NCBI GenBank assembly: GCA_963855995.1
Contig: OY979724.1
Span: forward strand, 132,858-196,857
Direction: 5' to 3'
DNA length: 64,000 nt
DNA from: Muricea muricata
Lineage: Eukaryota > Cnidaria > Anthozoa > Malacalcyonacea > Plexauridae
Part shown: positions 1-10,184 of the stretch, piece by piece
Numbering within the stretch: the first letter of the stretch is position 1
Layout of the letters: every line of letters begins with the position of its first letter
Notes under the pieces: model-generated
What the model was told of the DNA's origin: nothing
Databases searched by the model: none
Seen by the model: only the letters and a program-made list of their open reading frames with translations
Translations under genes and position numbers: made by a program

Positions 1-66
1 TTTCTCCTAACAGATAAAGGATTAATGAAATTTCTTTCCTTATTCGCTGCCCTAGTAATGCTCAGA

Positions 67-231
67 GGTGAAAATATGCGATTTCGACCGGCTAGTTTCA
101 TTTGATTCGTATCTGCCCAATCTTTCTTCAAATTTCACAAAAATGATGACAATCGAAAGCTAAAAGCCTGGTCTTTCCGCCTACAAAAGAATGATTTCTG
201 TAGATTGTATAATAAACGCGCTAGAGCACTG
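67..231 (+). repeat. Long inverted-repeat arm (copy 1)
   Basis: This 165-bp segment matches 8133-8297 directly and 7781-7945 in inverted orientation. Only one arm lies in the window in this copy; the partner arm would lie upstream. The outer end reads GCGCTAGAGCACTG. Confidence 0.85.
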
Positions 232-1027
232 CTTATTCATGTAGCAGATTATTTATGATAATTTCGCATGTGAAAATTATTGCCTTTCAAACAATCATCA
301 ACATAGCTTGTTGATATTTTATATTGGTAGAAAACACTTGTAGTTTATATAATAAACAGAAAATATATAAGTTCTTGTTGCAAATTAGGTTACGAGGCGG
401 TTTGAACGAGAAATGCGAACACAACTTGTTTTCGCATCAGTACTGTGTTGTCCTTAAAATACAAAGTTAAAATCATTCATTTCAAAGACAGCATTACCTA
501 TAATTGACATATTTTTTCGATCAATTGAAGGATTCGCTTCAGATAGCTAAATTCTCCCTGTCCACGTGCACCGCAAGGACATCGGCTATAAGCCTAAAAC
601 TTCCCGTCGAAACTGAGATTTACGAGAAGGCTCAACATTCTCGTCCGGTTAACGTTCTTCCCTAACGAAATCGGTCATTTTCGCTTCTCCTGTTCAAGAA
701 ACCGACCTATTTTTGATAGTTTTTTTCAACACCCTCCGAAGAACACGAAATTAAACACTTTTTAATTCGTACAACCACGGTGAAAGTTATACAAATAAAC
801 GAAAACAAATATCGTACACAATTACCAATATTTAAACAAGTAAATGGACAACAGATGAACAAATACAACGGAATACATACATAGCGTCTCAATCGTCTTC
901 AACGCAGCCATCCGGCGGAGCTCATGTTGTGCAAAAGACAAATTCAAAAATGGCCGCCAAATCAAATGTGACCACATTAAATCGACATCCATATGGAGGC
1001 CTGGGCCGAGTTCAACGCAAAGTTCTC
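232..1027. other. No recognisable gene
   Basis: The sequence is AT-rich and duplicated at 8298-9093. A 61-codon minus-strand open frame at 707-892 recurs identically at 8773-8958, but the DNA itself is nearly identical there, so its conservation says nothing about coding. I see no domain, signal peptide or splice-bounded exon. Confidence 0.6.
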
Positions 1028-1392
1028 AGGTTAGGGCTATTTCAGATCCGTCAGAGCACCTGGTTAGGGTTAGGGTTAAATACAATTTTTGATGCGATTC
1101 TTTTAGCGAGCATCCTTGGCGCAGTGGGTAGAGGCGTCGCGTCACCTGGTTTGAGCAGCGCTGGTTCGAGGGCTCGTTGAGTCGCTCTTTTATTTATGTT
1201 TTTTTTTCAAATTTTTTTTCAAAGTTTTTCTCGTTCTCAAAATTTTTTCTTGTTCATAACATATTACTCATCCTTAAACACATTTAAAAAATATTCAAAA
1301 CGAAAAAAGCCGTTGAAATAGTTGCTACTAGTCAATATGCAATTAGCCTGCGAGCAGGAGGTGCTCTGACGGATCTGAAATAGCCCTGACCT
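1028..1392. mobile_element. MITE-like element with 34-bp terminal inverted repeats
   Basis: The left arm at 1028-1061 begins AGGTTAGGGCTATTTCAG. The right arm at 1359-1392 is its reverse complement with one mismatch. The 365-bp element contains two TTAGGG units (about 1066-1080) and a tRNA-like promoter region. I could not define a target-site duplication, so the superfamily is open. The second copy is at 9094-9459. Confidence 0.65.
1110..1190 (+). mobile_element. tRNA-like SINE head (pol III box A and box B)
   Basis: TGGCGCAGTGGGTAGAG at 1117 fits the tRNA box A pattern, and GGTTCGAGG at 1163 fits box B. Their starts are 46 bp apart, within the usual tRNA range. The rest does not fold into an obvious functional tRNA, and the 3' side runs into T-rich sequence, so this is a SINE head or tRNA relic. 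It lies inside the inverted-repeat element 1028-1392. In copy 2 the boxes are near 9183 and 9229. Confidence 0.5.
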
Positions 1393-1444
1393 AGTTCTCA
1401 CATCAAGTACATGACAGAAATGTTACAAGAGATTTGATTGGCTT

Positions 1445-1665
1445 TTTAGGGTCATTTAGGGGGGTATTTACGGTTATTTAAGGTTATAGAGGTTTATTTA
1501 TCGTAATTTTGGGTCATTTAGGGTCATGTAGTGTCGTTTAGGGTTATTTAGGGTTTTTTAGGTTTGTTTAAGCTTATTTAGGCTCATTTAGGGATATTTT
1601 GGGATGTTTAGGACTATTTAGGTTTTTTTACGGTTTTTTAGGGTTATTTGCGGTTATTTTGGGCA
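1445..1665 (+). repeat. Degenerate 10-bp tandem repeat (TTTAGGGTTA-like)
   Basis: About 20 units vary around TTTAGGGTTA and TTTAGGGTCA, with substitutions in most copies. The GGG core recalls the animal telomere repeat TTAGGG, but the 10-bp period and divergence mark it as an internal minisatellite. Confidence 0.75.
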
Positions 1666-2067
1666 TAAAAAATTGTTGCTTCGAGAGTTAAAATATGAAA
1701 CAATTAATATTTCTAATCGTGTCGCCTAAAGCTTGAATTATTCATGTTCAGTAGCTTTTGCTTCAGATTCTGTGGGTTTCGTTCCAGACTTCAAGTCGCA
1801 CACTACAGAATTTTAATGAGTCATGACATGCTCACATGCTCTGTCATGCAATGCAGTAAGAAATATATTGTATTACTTTTAAATAATAAGGAAGTTTTAA
1901 GCTAGCTGCATATTACTAATAAGATTCAGGATGTACAGTATTTGGAAGTTGACAAGTATGTTTAAAACATGATCATGAAACAGTGTATTTTAACAGTGTA
2001 GAGAGGAACCATACATGCAATCACAATTTTCGAATTCAAGCTGACAACTTCATCAATTGTTTGTTCA
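1666..2067. other. No recognisable feature
   Basis: The sequence is AT-rich and duplicated at about 9750-10160. Copy 2 carries a short extra duplication of the GCTAGTTAT type near 9990. I see no coding sequence. Confidence 0.6.
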
Positions 2068-2160
2068 CTCTTGAAGAAACTCTGTAAAACTAAGGCAACT
2101 GGGCTAGATAAAATAAATTATAAGCTTCTCCGCTATTGTCCTGAACTACTGACGGAAGCC
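2068..2160 (+). pseudogene. Non-LTR reverse transcriptase fragment (RT N-terminal motif)
   Basis: The plus-strand frame starting at 2068 reads through KATGLDKINYKLLRYCPELL. This closely resembles the 'K..G.D.I....L' segment that opens the RT domain of CR1/L2/Jockey-type elements. Only about 30 residues remain. It is head-to-head with a minus-strand piece from the 3' part of a similar element, so this is nested or rearranged debris. The copy in the duplication is near 10163-10255. Confidence 0.55.
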
Positions 2161-2460
2161 TTAGAAGTTTGCCGCTACTTCTTAGATTATATTTTTCGTT
2201 GTTACATTTTTCAAATAGGTTAGAAAGTATTTCTGTACAGTCTCCCTGTATAACTTTGCTCATGTATTTTGTCAACTTAATTTCGTGCCTTTCTTCTAAG
2301 GTTTTCCATCCCAACTTTCCAAGTACCTGTTCTAATGGGACATCATAACTATCCCCTGTGACGACCCTTGATGCCCTGTTGCAAACTCGTTTTCCGCGTT
2401 ATCGAACAGTTGTTCCATACAAGGCAGCAATAGTCAAAATGGGGTAAAATGAGTGTATTA
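2150..2460 (-). pseudogene. Non-LTR reverse transcriptase C-terminal remnant
   Basis: On the minus strand, one frame contains NTLILPHFDYCCLVWNNC (about 2459-2406), the usual post-RT motif with the conserved D-Y-C-x-x-V-W pattern. A second frame contains GWKTLEERHEIKLTKYMSK and then YNLRSSGKLLRLP, the familiar C-terminal tail. The two pieces need a frameshift to join, and the endonuclease and catalytic YxDD region are absent. It is therefore a dead 5'-truncated copy of a CR1/L2/Jockey-like element, different from the intact one at 50.7-54.9 kb. Confidence 0.75.
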
Positions 2461-2525
2461 TACCAGATTTGAAATTCTGAATTCTGAGTCAAAATATCGA
2501 CTATGATCTTGCACACTTGCATAAA

Positions 2526-2700
2526 ATATTCACCATACAATACAATACAATTCAATCATTTATTTAAGTCTCTGCAACACCGGGAGGCCAGGAAAAACCT
2601 CACCTTGCAAGGAAACCTGGGTCGGGCCGAGATGTTACAGAGTCCCCCGACAGGACGTATGCAAAAACCTATGCACTAATTTACAAGCACAGTAAGTTTA
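2526..2700 (-). mobile_element. Possible 3' end of another non-LTR retroelement
   Basis: On the minus strand, a moderately GC-rich stretch (2690-2575) leads into TTAAATAAATGATTGAATTG and then repeats of TTGTA, ending near 2530. A polyadenylation-like AATAAA followed by a short simple-repeat tail is the usual 3' end of CR1/L2-type elements. No coding part is attached. Confidence 0.35.
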
Positions 2701-3257
2701 CAAGTATAAAATTCAAAGTACGAGAGTTATATGGTCTGACCATTTACATAATTAGCAATGCTAACGACAGCACATTATTATAATCGATGATCCTACAAAC
2801 CAATATGATCCCACGATATCCACGATTTCCTAACGACGTTGTTGTGGCAGGGAGGAATAATTTAATAAACTGCATCATTTGCTCATGTCGTGTCTTATTG
2901 AAATACTCCGTTTCACAACGTACCATCCTGCCACAACATTATAGCGCACAGCAATAGCTTTCCGCTATAGCTCTCCGCTTATTAAGGATAACAACATTGA
3001 ATTTAACATCGCAGCTTATCATATATCCCAAGATTCACAACGACCCGTAACCCAACAATGGCAAAAGTGCACCGGACAGGTGGGCCCAGGCCTCTCCGAA
3101 TGTACGATTACGCATCATTAAAGAAACAGCCGCCCGTTCACCTCAGAACAACAATAGGCCGCAATATGTCCTCCAATGTTATTATCTTATATCCTATATC
3201 TTATATTATCTTATCTTGAATATCGTGTGTTCACATGGGCTTGTACGTCCATCAACG
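2701..3257. other. No recognisable gene
   Basis: A short simple run of TATCTTATAT type lies near 3183-3216. A 60-codon minus-strand open frame at 2744-2926 has no recognisable motif. Nothing else stands out. Confidence 0.55.
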
Positions 3258-3267
3258 TAGAGAGCAG

Positions 3268-3452
3268 TAGGCTGAGGCAGTTATTTCGTTCACCGGACTG
3301 AGCCGGTTTTCTTAAATATTGGTTACTCCGGTTTCGCTATTTTCAAATAACCGACTAGCTGAAATAATCGTCCAACAGAAATAACCGCAAAACCGAAGTA
3401 ACTGCAAAACCGATTCACTTTTTTTTTTGATTTCAATAACCACCTCAGCCTA
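3268..3452. mobile_element. hAT-type MITE with 8-bp target-site duplication
   Basis: This 185-bp non-autonomous element starts TAGGCTGAGGCAGTTATT and ends with the imperfect reverse complement AATAACCACCTCAGCCTA. It is flanked by a perfect 8-bp direct repeat, GAGAGCAG, at 3260-3267 and 3453-3460. An 8-bp duplication with short TIRs is the hAT signature. The interior holds several TAACCG/CGGTTA motifs on both strands. It carries no transposase and would depend on a source element elsewhere. Confidence 0.8.
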
Positions 3453-3457
3453 GAGAG

Positions 3458-3629
3458 CAGTGGCCGATCTAGTGTAAGTCAAAATAAATCACCACAGCTC
3501 ATTCAAAGCAACTTCATTGCCTAGATTTTATTATTTTGAAAGTCATAACCTATGACATTCTTATAAAGTTGTTTTTGAATTTCGAGTAGAGCTGCTATAA
3601 TTTATTTTGACTTACCTTAGATCCGCCAC
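3458..3629. mobile_element. hAT-like fold-back MITE (CAGTGGC terminus)
   Basis: The left arm (3460-3500) starts with CAGTGGCCGATCTAG at 3458. The right arm (3589-3629) reads, on the other strand, GTGGCGGATCTAAGG. Over about 40 bp the arms match well, sharing GTAAGTCAAAATAAAT. CAGTGGCG is a common hAT terminus. The right-hand CTG and any target duplication are missing. Its first three bases overlap the target duplication of the neighbouring 185-bp MITE, so that MITE inserted at the tip of this one. Confidence 0.65.
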
Positions 3630-3634
3630 CTTTA

Positions 3635-3992
3635 CACAGCCAAAAACGCACCGGTTGAAACAAGTCTGTTGACATCTATTAACAACTTGTTTCAACAAGC
3701 CGACATCAGGATGCGTTCGCATGGCTTGCGACAGCTTGTTGACGACAAGTCTGTTGCAAGTTGTCAACTGGCTTGTTGCAAGTTTATTCTCAAAACTTGT
3801 TATCCACAGGCTTGATGCAAGCTGTTTCAACAAGCTGTAACAAGTCTCCAGGTCACAAGTTGCAGCAAGCCTGACTTTGACAAGCTTGTTGCAACTTGAT
3901 GACGTTGACAATCTTGTTGCAACTTCTCAACAATTTGCGAGAAGCCGGTAAAATTGACAAATTGCAACAAGCCTGTCGCATTTTTGGCTGTG
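3635..3992. mobile_element. TA-flanked MITE with CACAGCCAAAAA termini
   Basis: The ends read CACAGCCAAAAACGC and, on the other strand, CACAGCCAAAAATGC. Each end is directly flanked by TA (3633-3634 and 3993-3994), as expected for a Tc1/mariner-type target duplication. The 358-bp interior is a degenerate array of CAACAAG/CTTGTTG motifs such as AACTTGTTGCAA, many self-complementary. There is no transposase. Confidence 0.65.
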
Positions 3993-3994
3993 TA

Positions 3995-4426
3995 GACAGA
4001 AACATATTCTACCTGAGTTAAAATGCTTCACTGCTTAATGCAACACGGAACCATTGGATCAGCTAACAAAACGTATCTTCGTGTACTAAAACAAGAAAAA
4101 ATCAATCAAATGTCAATGCCGTCCGTTTTATTCAATCTCTTATATTACAGGTCTAATTTAGCACTGTTAGTATGAGTTTTTACAGGTAAGCAGTTACGTG
4201 AACGTTTCATGTATGCACTGCGTCAAAGTCTAAATCTATTTCAGCATCACAATTGAGAAGAAAAAAGGCTTTGAAAGAGAGAATTATCAGGCATTCCAAC
4301 AATACTCGCTTTGCTAAATCAAAAAAGAAATTACTGGCAAGGGTTTTCGAGAAAAATATTCACAAGCTCGTGTATCGCTTTCCCAGTTTTACTCTATAAT
4401 AATAATTGACAATTATTCGAGTTATA
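3995..4426. other. No recognisable feature
   Basis: This is AT-rich intergenic sequence between the TA-flanked MITE and a 328-bp tandem repeat. I found no motif or long open frame. Confidence 0.5.
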
Positions 4427-5328
4427 TTCACCATGAAAAACTTACCCGAAGCTTTATATCCACTGCAATGTATATTTGTCCAGGACAACCACCAAATCCA
4501 CCATTCAACTAGACCCACTAAAATTTGGTTGAAACACTACATAAATTTATGATCATCACAAACTTATTCACTTTGCTTTTAGAATTTTAACTATAGTGAT
4601 GGTGATATTCACCATGCAAACTTACCAGGAATTTCATATCCACCATATTGCCAATTTTCCCAGGCGACTCACCATATGTAACACACCACATCACCATATG
4701 CAACTATCATCATAAAATTATTCTTTAGTTTGTTTCTAGAGAAATATAGTTATATTCACCATGCAAAACTTACCAGGAGCTTCCTATGCACTGCATCTAT
4801 ACTTGTCCAAGACAACGAACCAATCCACCATTCCGCTAGACCAACTAAAATTTGGTGGAAAAACTACATAAATTTATGATCATCACAAACTTATCTATTT
4901 CGTTTTTAGAATTTTAACTATAGTGATAGTGATATTCACCATGCAAACTTACCCAAAACTTGACGTACACCATATTACCAATTTGCCCAGGCGACTCACC
5001 ATATGCAACACACGACATCACCATATGCCACTATCATCATAAAGTTATTATTTAGTTTGTTTCCAGAAAAATATAGTCCTTTTCACCATGGAAAACTTAC
5101 CAGGAATTTCATATCCAATGCAATGTATATTTGACCAAGACAACGAATCAGTCCACCATTCCAATAGACCCCCTAAAATTTGATGTAAAACCTGCATAAA
5201 TTTATGATCATCACAAACTTATTTCTTTTGTTTTTTAACTCAAGTGATATTCACTAGGCAAACTTACATGGGACTCGATATCCACTAAATTGCCCAAACA
5301 ATTCACCATATTCACGACATCCACCATA
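4427..5328 (+). repeat. 328-bp tandem repeat, about 2.7 copies
   Basis: TTCACCATG followed by an AAACTTACC-like sequence marks unit starts at 4427, 4755 and 5082, giving periods of 328 and 327 bp. Each unit has a second TTCACCATGCAAACTTACC-like half (near 4608 and 4936), so the unit probably arose from a duplicated half. Other shared words are ATAAATTTATGATCATCACA and the CACCATATGCAAC type. The third copy is incomplete and degrades into the 9-bp minisatellite. Confidence 0.85.
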
Positions 5329-7016
5329 ACTTATAAAACCTGTAGTACCTATAAAACCTATAGTACCTATAAAACATATAGTACCTATAAACCCATAGTA
5401 CCTATAAAACCCATAGCACCTATAAAACCTATAGCATCTATGGTACCTATAAACCTATAGTACCTATAAAACCTATAGTACTTATAAGACCTATAGTACG
5501 TATAAACCTTCAGTACCTATAAGACCTTTAGTATTTGTAAAGCGTATAGTACTTATAAACCTATAGTACTTATAAAACCTATGGTACCTATAAAACTTAT
5601 AGTACCTATAAAACATATAGCACCTATAAAACTTATAGCACCTACAGTACCTACACAAAACCTGTAGTACTTATAGTACCTATAAAACATGTAGTACATA
5701 TAAAACCTATAGTACCTACAAAACCTATAGTAGTTTTAAAACCTATAGTAGTCGTAAAACCTATAGTACCTTTAAGACATATAGTACCTATAAAACCCAT
5801 AATACCTATAGTACTTATAAAACCTATAGTACCTATAAAACCTATACCATCTATGGTACCTATAAACCTATAGTACCTATAAACCTATAGTACTTATAAA
5901 ACCTATGGTACCTATAAAACCTATAGTACCTATAAAACCTATAGTACCTATAAAGATTATAGTACCTAAAGTACCAATAAAATATAGTACCTATAAAACC
6001 TATAGTACCTATAAAACCTATAGTACCTATAGTACCTATGAAACCTATAGTACCTAAAAAACTATAGTACCTATACTAACTATAAAACCTATAATACCTA
6101 TAGTACCTAAAAGACCTATAGTACCTATAATACCAATAGTACCTATAAACCCATAGTTCCTGTAAAACTTGTAATACTTATAAAACCTATAGTACCTATG
6201 GTAATTATAAAACCTATAGTACTTATAAAACCTATAGTACCTATAAAACCTATAGTACCTATAAAACATATTGTACCTATAAAAACTATAGTAGTTTTAA
6301 AACCTATAGTAGTCGTAAAACCTATAGTACCTTTAAGACATATAGTACCTATAAAACCCATAATACCTATAGTACTTATAAAACCTATAGTACCTATAAA
6401 ACCTATACCATCTATGGTACCTATAAACCTATAGTACCTATAAAACCTATAGTACTTATAAGACCTATAGTACCTATAAACCTATAGTACTTATAAAACC
6501 TATGGTACCTATAAAACCTATAGTACCTATAAAACCTATAGTACCTATAAAGATTATAGTACCTAAAGTACCAATAAAATATAGTACCTATAAAACCTAT
6601 AGTACCTATAAAACCAATAGTACCTATAGTACCTATGAAAGCTATAGTACCTAAAAAACTATAGTACCTATACTAACTATAAAACCTGTAATACCTATAG
6701 TACCTAAAAGACCTATAGTACCTATAATACCAATAGTACCTATAAACCCATAGTTCCTGTAAAACTTGTAATACTTATAAAACCTATAGTACCTATAGTA
6801 ATTATAAAACCTATAGTACTTATAAAACCTATAGTACCTATAAAACCTATAGTACCTATAAAACATATTGTACCTATAAAAACTATAGTACCTATAGTAA
6901 CTATAAAACCTATAGTAACTATAAGACCTACACTACTTATAAAACCTGTAGTACCTATAAAACCTATAGTACCAATAGTACCTATAGTACCTATAGTACC
7001 TAATGTACCTATAGAT
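5329..7016 (+). repeat. 9-bp minisatellite (CTATAGTAC / CTATAAAAC)
   Basis: The core alternates CTATAGTAC and CTATAAAAC, so the effective period is 18 bp. Because 9 is a multiple of three, long open frames appear on both strands (runs of Ile-Gly-Thr, Tyr-Arg-Phe, Lys-Pro-Ile). These are artefacts. Larger duplications sit inside: the variant TAGTAGTTTT recurs at 5728 and 6289 (561 bp), and another block recurs with a 597-bp shift (6054 to 6651). Confidence 0.95.
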
Positions 7017-7780
7017 ATATGAATTTTTGTGGCTGCTGCAAATGACGGCAACATAAAATGATTCCCTGTTTGATGAGGATGGAAGGCATGCAGTAGCATG
7101 TATATGCTGTAAAAAATATACAAAAAATTGGCCAAACAAAAAAATGTGCAGGTTTAAAAATACTTGACTGCCTAGCGCAGTGGGGGAATGGGTTGGGTCA
7201 TCCAATGATGAATACCTGATCCAAACGTAAAATATTAACAGAACAATTAGGTTCAGTTCCTAAAACTTAAAATTTTTAATTTTCACAACTTTAATGGAAG
7301 TTGTGTGAAGCTAGGACATTGATGAGTTGATGGTGCTGTATTTTTGAATTTTGATAAACTGCATGCTACACAAGATTTATACAACAACACCACCATAATC
7401 AACCTTGAAACAACTTCAATATTGACAATTATTGCAATCTATAATAAACAAAGAGATATAAAGTCAAATAGATTCTGTAATGTAATTCTGTATGAGAACT
7501 AATATTCTATATGATACATCTACACAGCTTCGATCGCTGTTACTGTAGCAAGCATAAATTGGCCAGTTCACCAACCTGAATAAATGTTTTCGACTTTGAG
7601 GATACTGAGCACTCAGATATCTTGATCCAAACCTAAAATATTAGAAAAGCTACTAAGTCCCAGGCCTTGGATTTCACCATAGTGACCAGCAAGCAGGGTA
7701 TTGACGGCCAATGGCTTCTGCTGAATTCAAGGCCTGTTAACCCTACTAGAATGTTTCTTCACGGCCTTCACCGATTTTTG
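7017..7780. other. No recognisable gene
   Basis: This is AT-rich unique sequence between the minisatellite and the inverted repeat. Short open frames at 6933-7205 (minus) and 7667-7852 (plus) have no recognisable motif. The first is mostly minisatellite and the second overlaps the inverted-repeat arm. Confidence 0.5.
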
Positions 7781-8297
7781 CAGTGCTCTAGCGTGTTTAT
7801 TATACAATCTACAGAAATTATCCTTTCGCAGGCGGAAATACCAGGGTTTTAGCTTTCGATTGTCATCGTTTTTGTGAAATTTGAAGAAAGATTGGGCAAA
7901 TACGAATCAAATGAAAATAGCCGGTCGAAATTGCATATTTTCACCGTTGGGAGTTTATTGAGAATCTGTTGAAATTTAAACCCATTAGGGAATTAAATTA
8001 CAAAATTAATTGACCAATTTTAGCTTAGTTAGTAAACTTCTGGTATTTTATTAGCCATGTTAATTGTTTCTCCTAACAGATGAAGGATTAATGAAATTTC
8101 TTTCCTTATTCGCTGCCCTAGTAATGCTCAGAGGTGAAAATATGCGATTTCGACCGGCTAGTTTCATTTGATTCGTATCTGCCCAATCTTTCTTCAAATT
8201 TCACAAAAATGATGACAATCGAAAGCTAAAAGCCTGGTCTTTCCGCCTACAAAAGAATGATTTCTGTAGATTGTATAATAAACGCGCTAGAGCACTG
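7781..8297. repeat. Inverted repeat with 165-bp arms and 187-bp spacer
   Basis: The left arm at 7781-7945 starts CAGTGCTCTAGCG. The right arm at 8133-8297 ends CGCTAGAGCACTG. The arms are near-complementary throughout, with a few substitutions and small indels. This could be a fold-back element, or two inverted copies of a longer repeat. I see no target duplication at its ends (GATTTTTG against CTTATTCA). The right arm belongs to the duplicated 8067-10440 segment. Confidence 0.8.
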
Positions 8298-9093
8298 CTT
8301 ATTCATGTAGCAGATTATTTATGATAATTTCGCATGTGAAAATTATTGCCTTTCAAACAATCATCAACATAGCTTGTTGATATTTTATATTGGTAGAAAA
8401 CACTTGTAGTTTATATAATAAACAGAAAATATATAAGTTCTTGTTGCAAATTAGGTTACGAGGCGGTTTGAACGAGAAATGCGAACACAACTTGTTTTCG
8501 CATCAGTACTGTGTTGTCCTTAAAATACAAAGTTAAAATCATTCATTTCAAAGACAGCATTACCTATAATTGACATATTTTTTCGATCAATTGAAGGATT
8601 CGCTTCAGATAGTTAAATTCTCCCTGTCCACGTGCACCGCAAGGACATCGGCTATAAGCCTAAAACTTCCCGTCGAAACTGAGATTTACGAGAAGGCTCA
8701 ACATTCTCGTCCGGTTAACGTTCTTCCCTAACGAAATCGGTCATTTTCGCTTCTCCTGTTCAAGAAACCGACCTATTTTTGATAGTTTTTTTCAACACCC
8801 TCCGAAGAACACGAAATTAAACACTTTTTAATTCGTACAACCACGGTGAAAGTTATACAAATAAACGAAAACAAATATCGTACACAATTACCAATATTTA
8901 AACAAGTAAATGGACAACAGATGAACAAATACAACGGAATACATACATAGCGTCTCAATCGTCTTCAAGGCAGCCATCCGGCGGAGCTCATGTTGTGCAA
9001 AAGACAAATTCAAAAATGGCCGCCAAATCAAATGTGACCGCATTAAATTGACATCCATATGGAGGCCTGGGCCGAGTTCAACGCAAAGTTCTC

Positions 9094-9459
9094 AGGTTAG
9101 GGCTATTTCAGATCCGTCAGAGCACCTGGTTAGGGTTGGGGTTAAATACAATTTTTGATGCGATTCTTTTAGCGAGCATCCTTGGCGCGGTGGGTAGAGG
9201 CGTCGCGTCACCTGGTTTGAGCAGCGCCGGTTCGAGGACTCGTTGAGTCGCTCTTTTATTTATGTTTTTTTTTTCAAATTTTTTTTCAAAGTTTTTCTTG
9301 TTCTCAAAATTTTTTCTTGTTCATAACATATTACTCATCATTAAACACATTTAAAAAATATTCAAAACGAAAAAAGCCGTTGAAATAGTTGCTACTAGTC
9401 AATATGCAATTAGCCTGCGAGCAGGAGGTGCTCTGACAGATCTGAAATAGCCCTGACCT
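9094..9459. mobile_element. MITE-like TIR element, copy 2 (with tRNA-like core)
   Basis: This duplicates the element at 1028-1392. The arms are at 9094-9127 and 9426-9459, and the tRNA-like box A and box B at about 9183 and 9229. One arm base differs (GACAGATC against GACGGATC). Confidence 0.65.
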
Positions 9460-9510
9460 AGTTCTCAAATCAAGTACATGACAGAAATGTTACAAGAGAT
9501 TTGATTGGCT

Positions 9511-9748
9511 TTTTAGGGTCATTTAGGGGGGTATTTACGGTTATTTAAGGTTATATAGGGTTATTTAAGGTTATATAGGTTTATTTATCGTAATTTTGGG
9601 TCATTTAGGGTCATGTAGGGTCGTTTAGGGTTATTTAGGGTTTTTTAGGTTTGTTTAAGCTTATTTAGGCTCATTTAGGGATATTTAGGGATATTTAGCA
9701 CTATTTAGGTTTTTTTACGGTTTTTAGCATTATTTGCGGTTATTTTGA
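9511..9748 (+). repeat. TTTAGGG-like 10-bp array, copy 2
   Basis: This is the same degenerate array as at 1445-1665, longer by about 20 bp (two extra units reading TTATATAGGG and TTATTTAAGG). It is one of the few length differences between the duplicated segments. Confidence 0.75.
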
Positions 9749-10184
9749 GCATAAAAAATTGTTGCTTCGAGAGTTAAAATATGAAACAATTAATATTTCT
9801 AATCGTGTCGCCTAAAGCTTGAATTATTCATGTTCAGTAGCTTTTGCTTCAGATTCTGTGGGTTTCGTTCCAGACTTCAAGTCGCACACTACAGAATTTT
9901 AATGAGTCATGACATGCTCACATGCTCTGTCATGCAATGCAGTAAGAAATATATTGTATTACTTTTAAATAATAAGGAAGTTTTAAGCTAGTTATGCTAG
10001 CTGCATATTACTAATAAGATTCAGGATGTACAGTATTTGGAATTTGACAAGTATGTTTAAAACATGATCATGAAACAGTGTATTTTAACAGTGTAGAGAG
10101 GAACCATACATGCAATCACAATTTTCGAATTCAAGCTGACAACTTCATCAATTGTTTGTTCACTCTTGAAGAAACTCTGTAAAA

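Larger units (their letters stand above)
1..2345. repeat. Segmental duplication, copy 1 (open at the window edge)
   Basis: This stretch recurs at 8067-10440 with very few substitutions. The offset is 8066 at the left end and 8095 at the right end. The 29-bp change comes from small indels in the TTTAGGG-like array and near 9990. Copy 1 starts at the window edge, so its true left end is unknown. Matching stops at the GGGACATCA that ends at 2345; copy 1 then continues into ordinary sequence, whereas copy 2 enters satellite array A. Inside are one arm of a long inverted repeat, a TIR element with a tRNA-like core, a TTTAGGG-like array and reverse transcriptase debris. I recognise no host gene. 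Confidence 0.95.

Noticed and set aside
707-892. 61-codon minus-strand frame identical in both duplicated copies
   Set aside because: The surrounding DNA is equally identical, so this is not evidence of coding; no motif or splice context.
949-962. YY1-like promoter site (AATGGCCGCCA) suggesting a host promoter
   Set aside because: A single short match, no associated gene, and it is part of duplicated repeat DNA.
1062-1085. Telomere
   Set aside because: There are only two TTAGGG units, embedded in a TIR element.
929-1180. 83-codon plus-strand open frame
   Set aside because: It spans a TIR and the tRNA-like core. The duplicate at 8995 has a stop (AAATTGACATC) in the same frame.
1110-1190. 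Functional tRNA gene
   Set aside because: Box A and box B are present, but no convincing acceptor stem or anticodon arm can be drawn.
3612-3911. 99-codon minus-strand frame
   Set aside because: It is a translation of the MITE's TTGCAACAAG repeats.
5329-7016. Repetitive proteins rich in Ile-Gly-Thr or Tyr-Arg-Phe
   Set aside because: A 9-bp unit keeps any frame open. Frames exist on both strands and start at arbitrary points.
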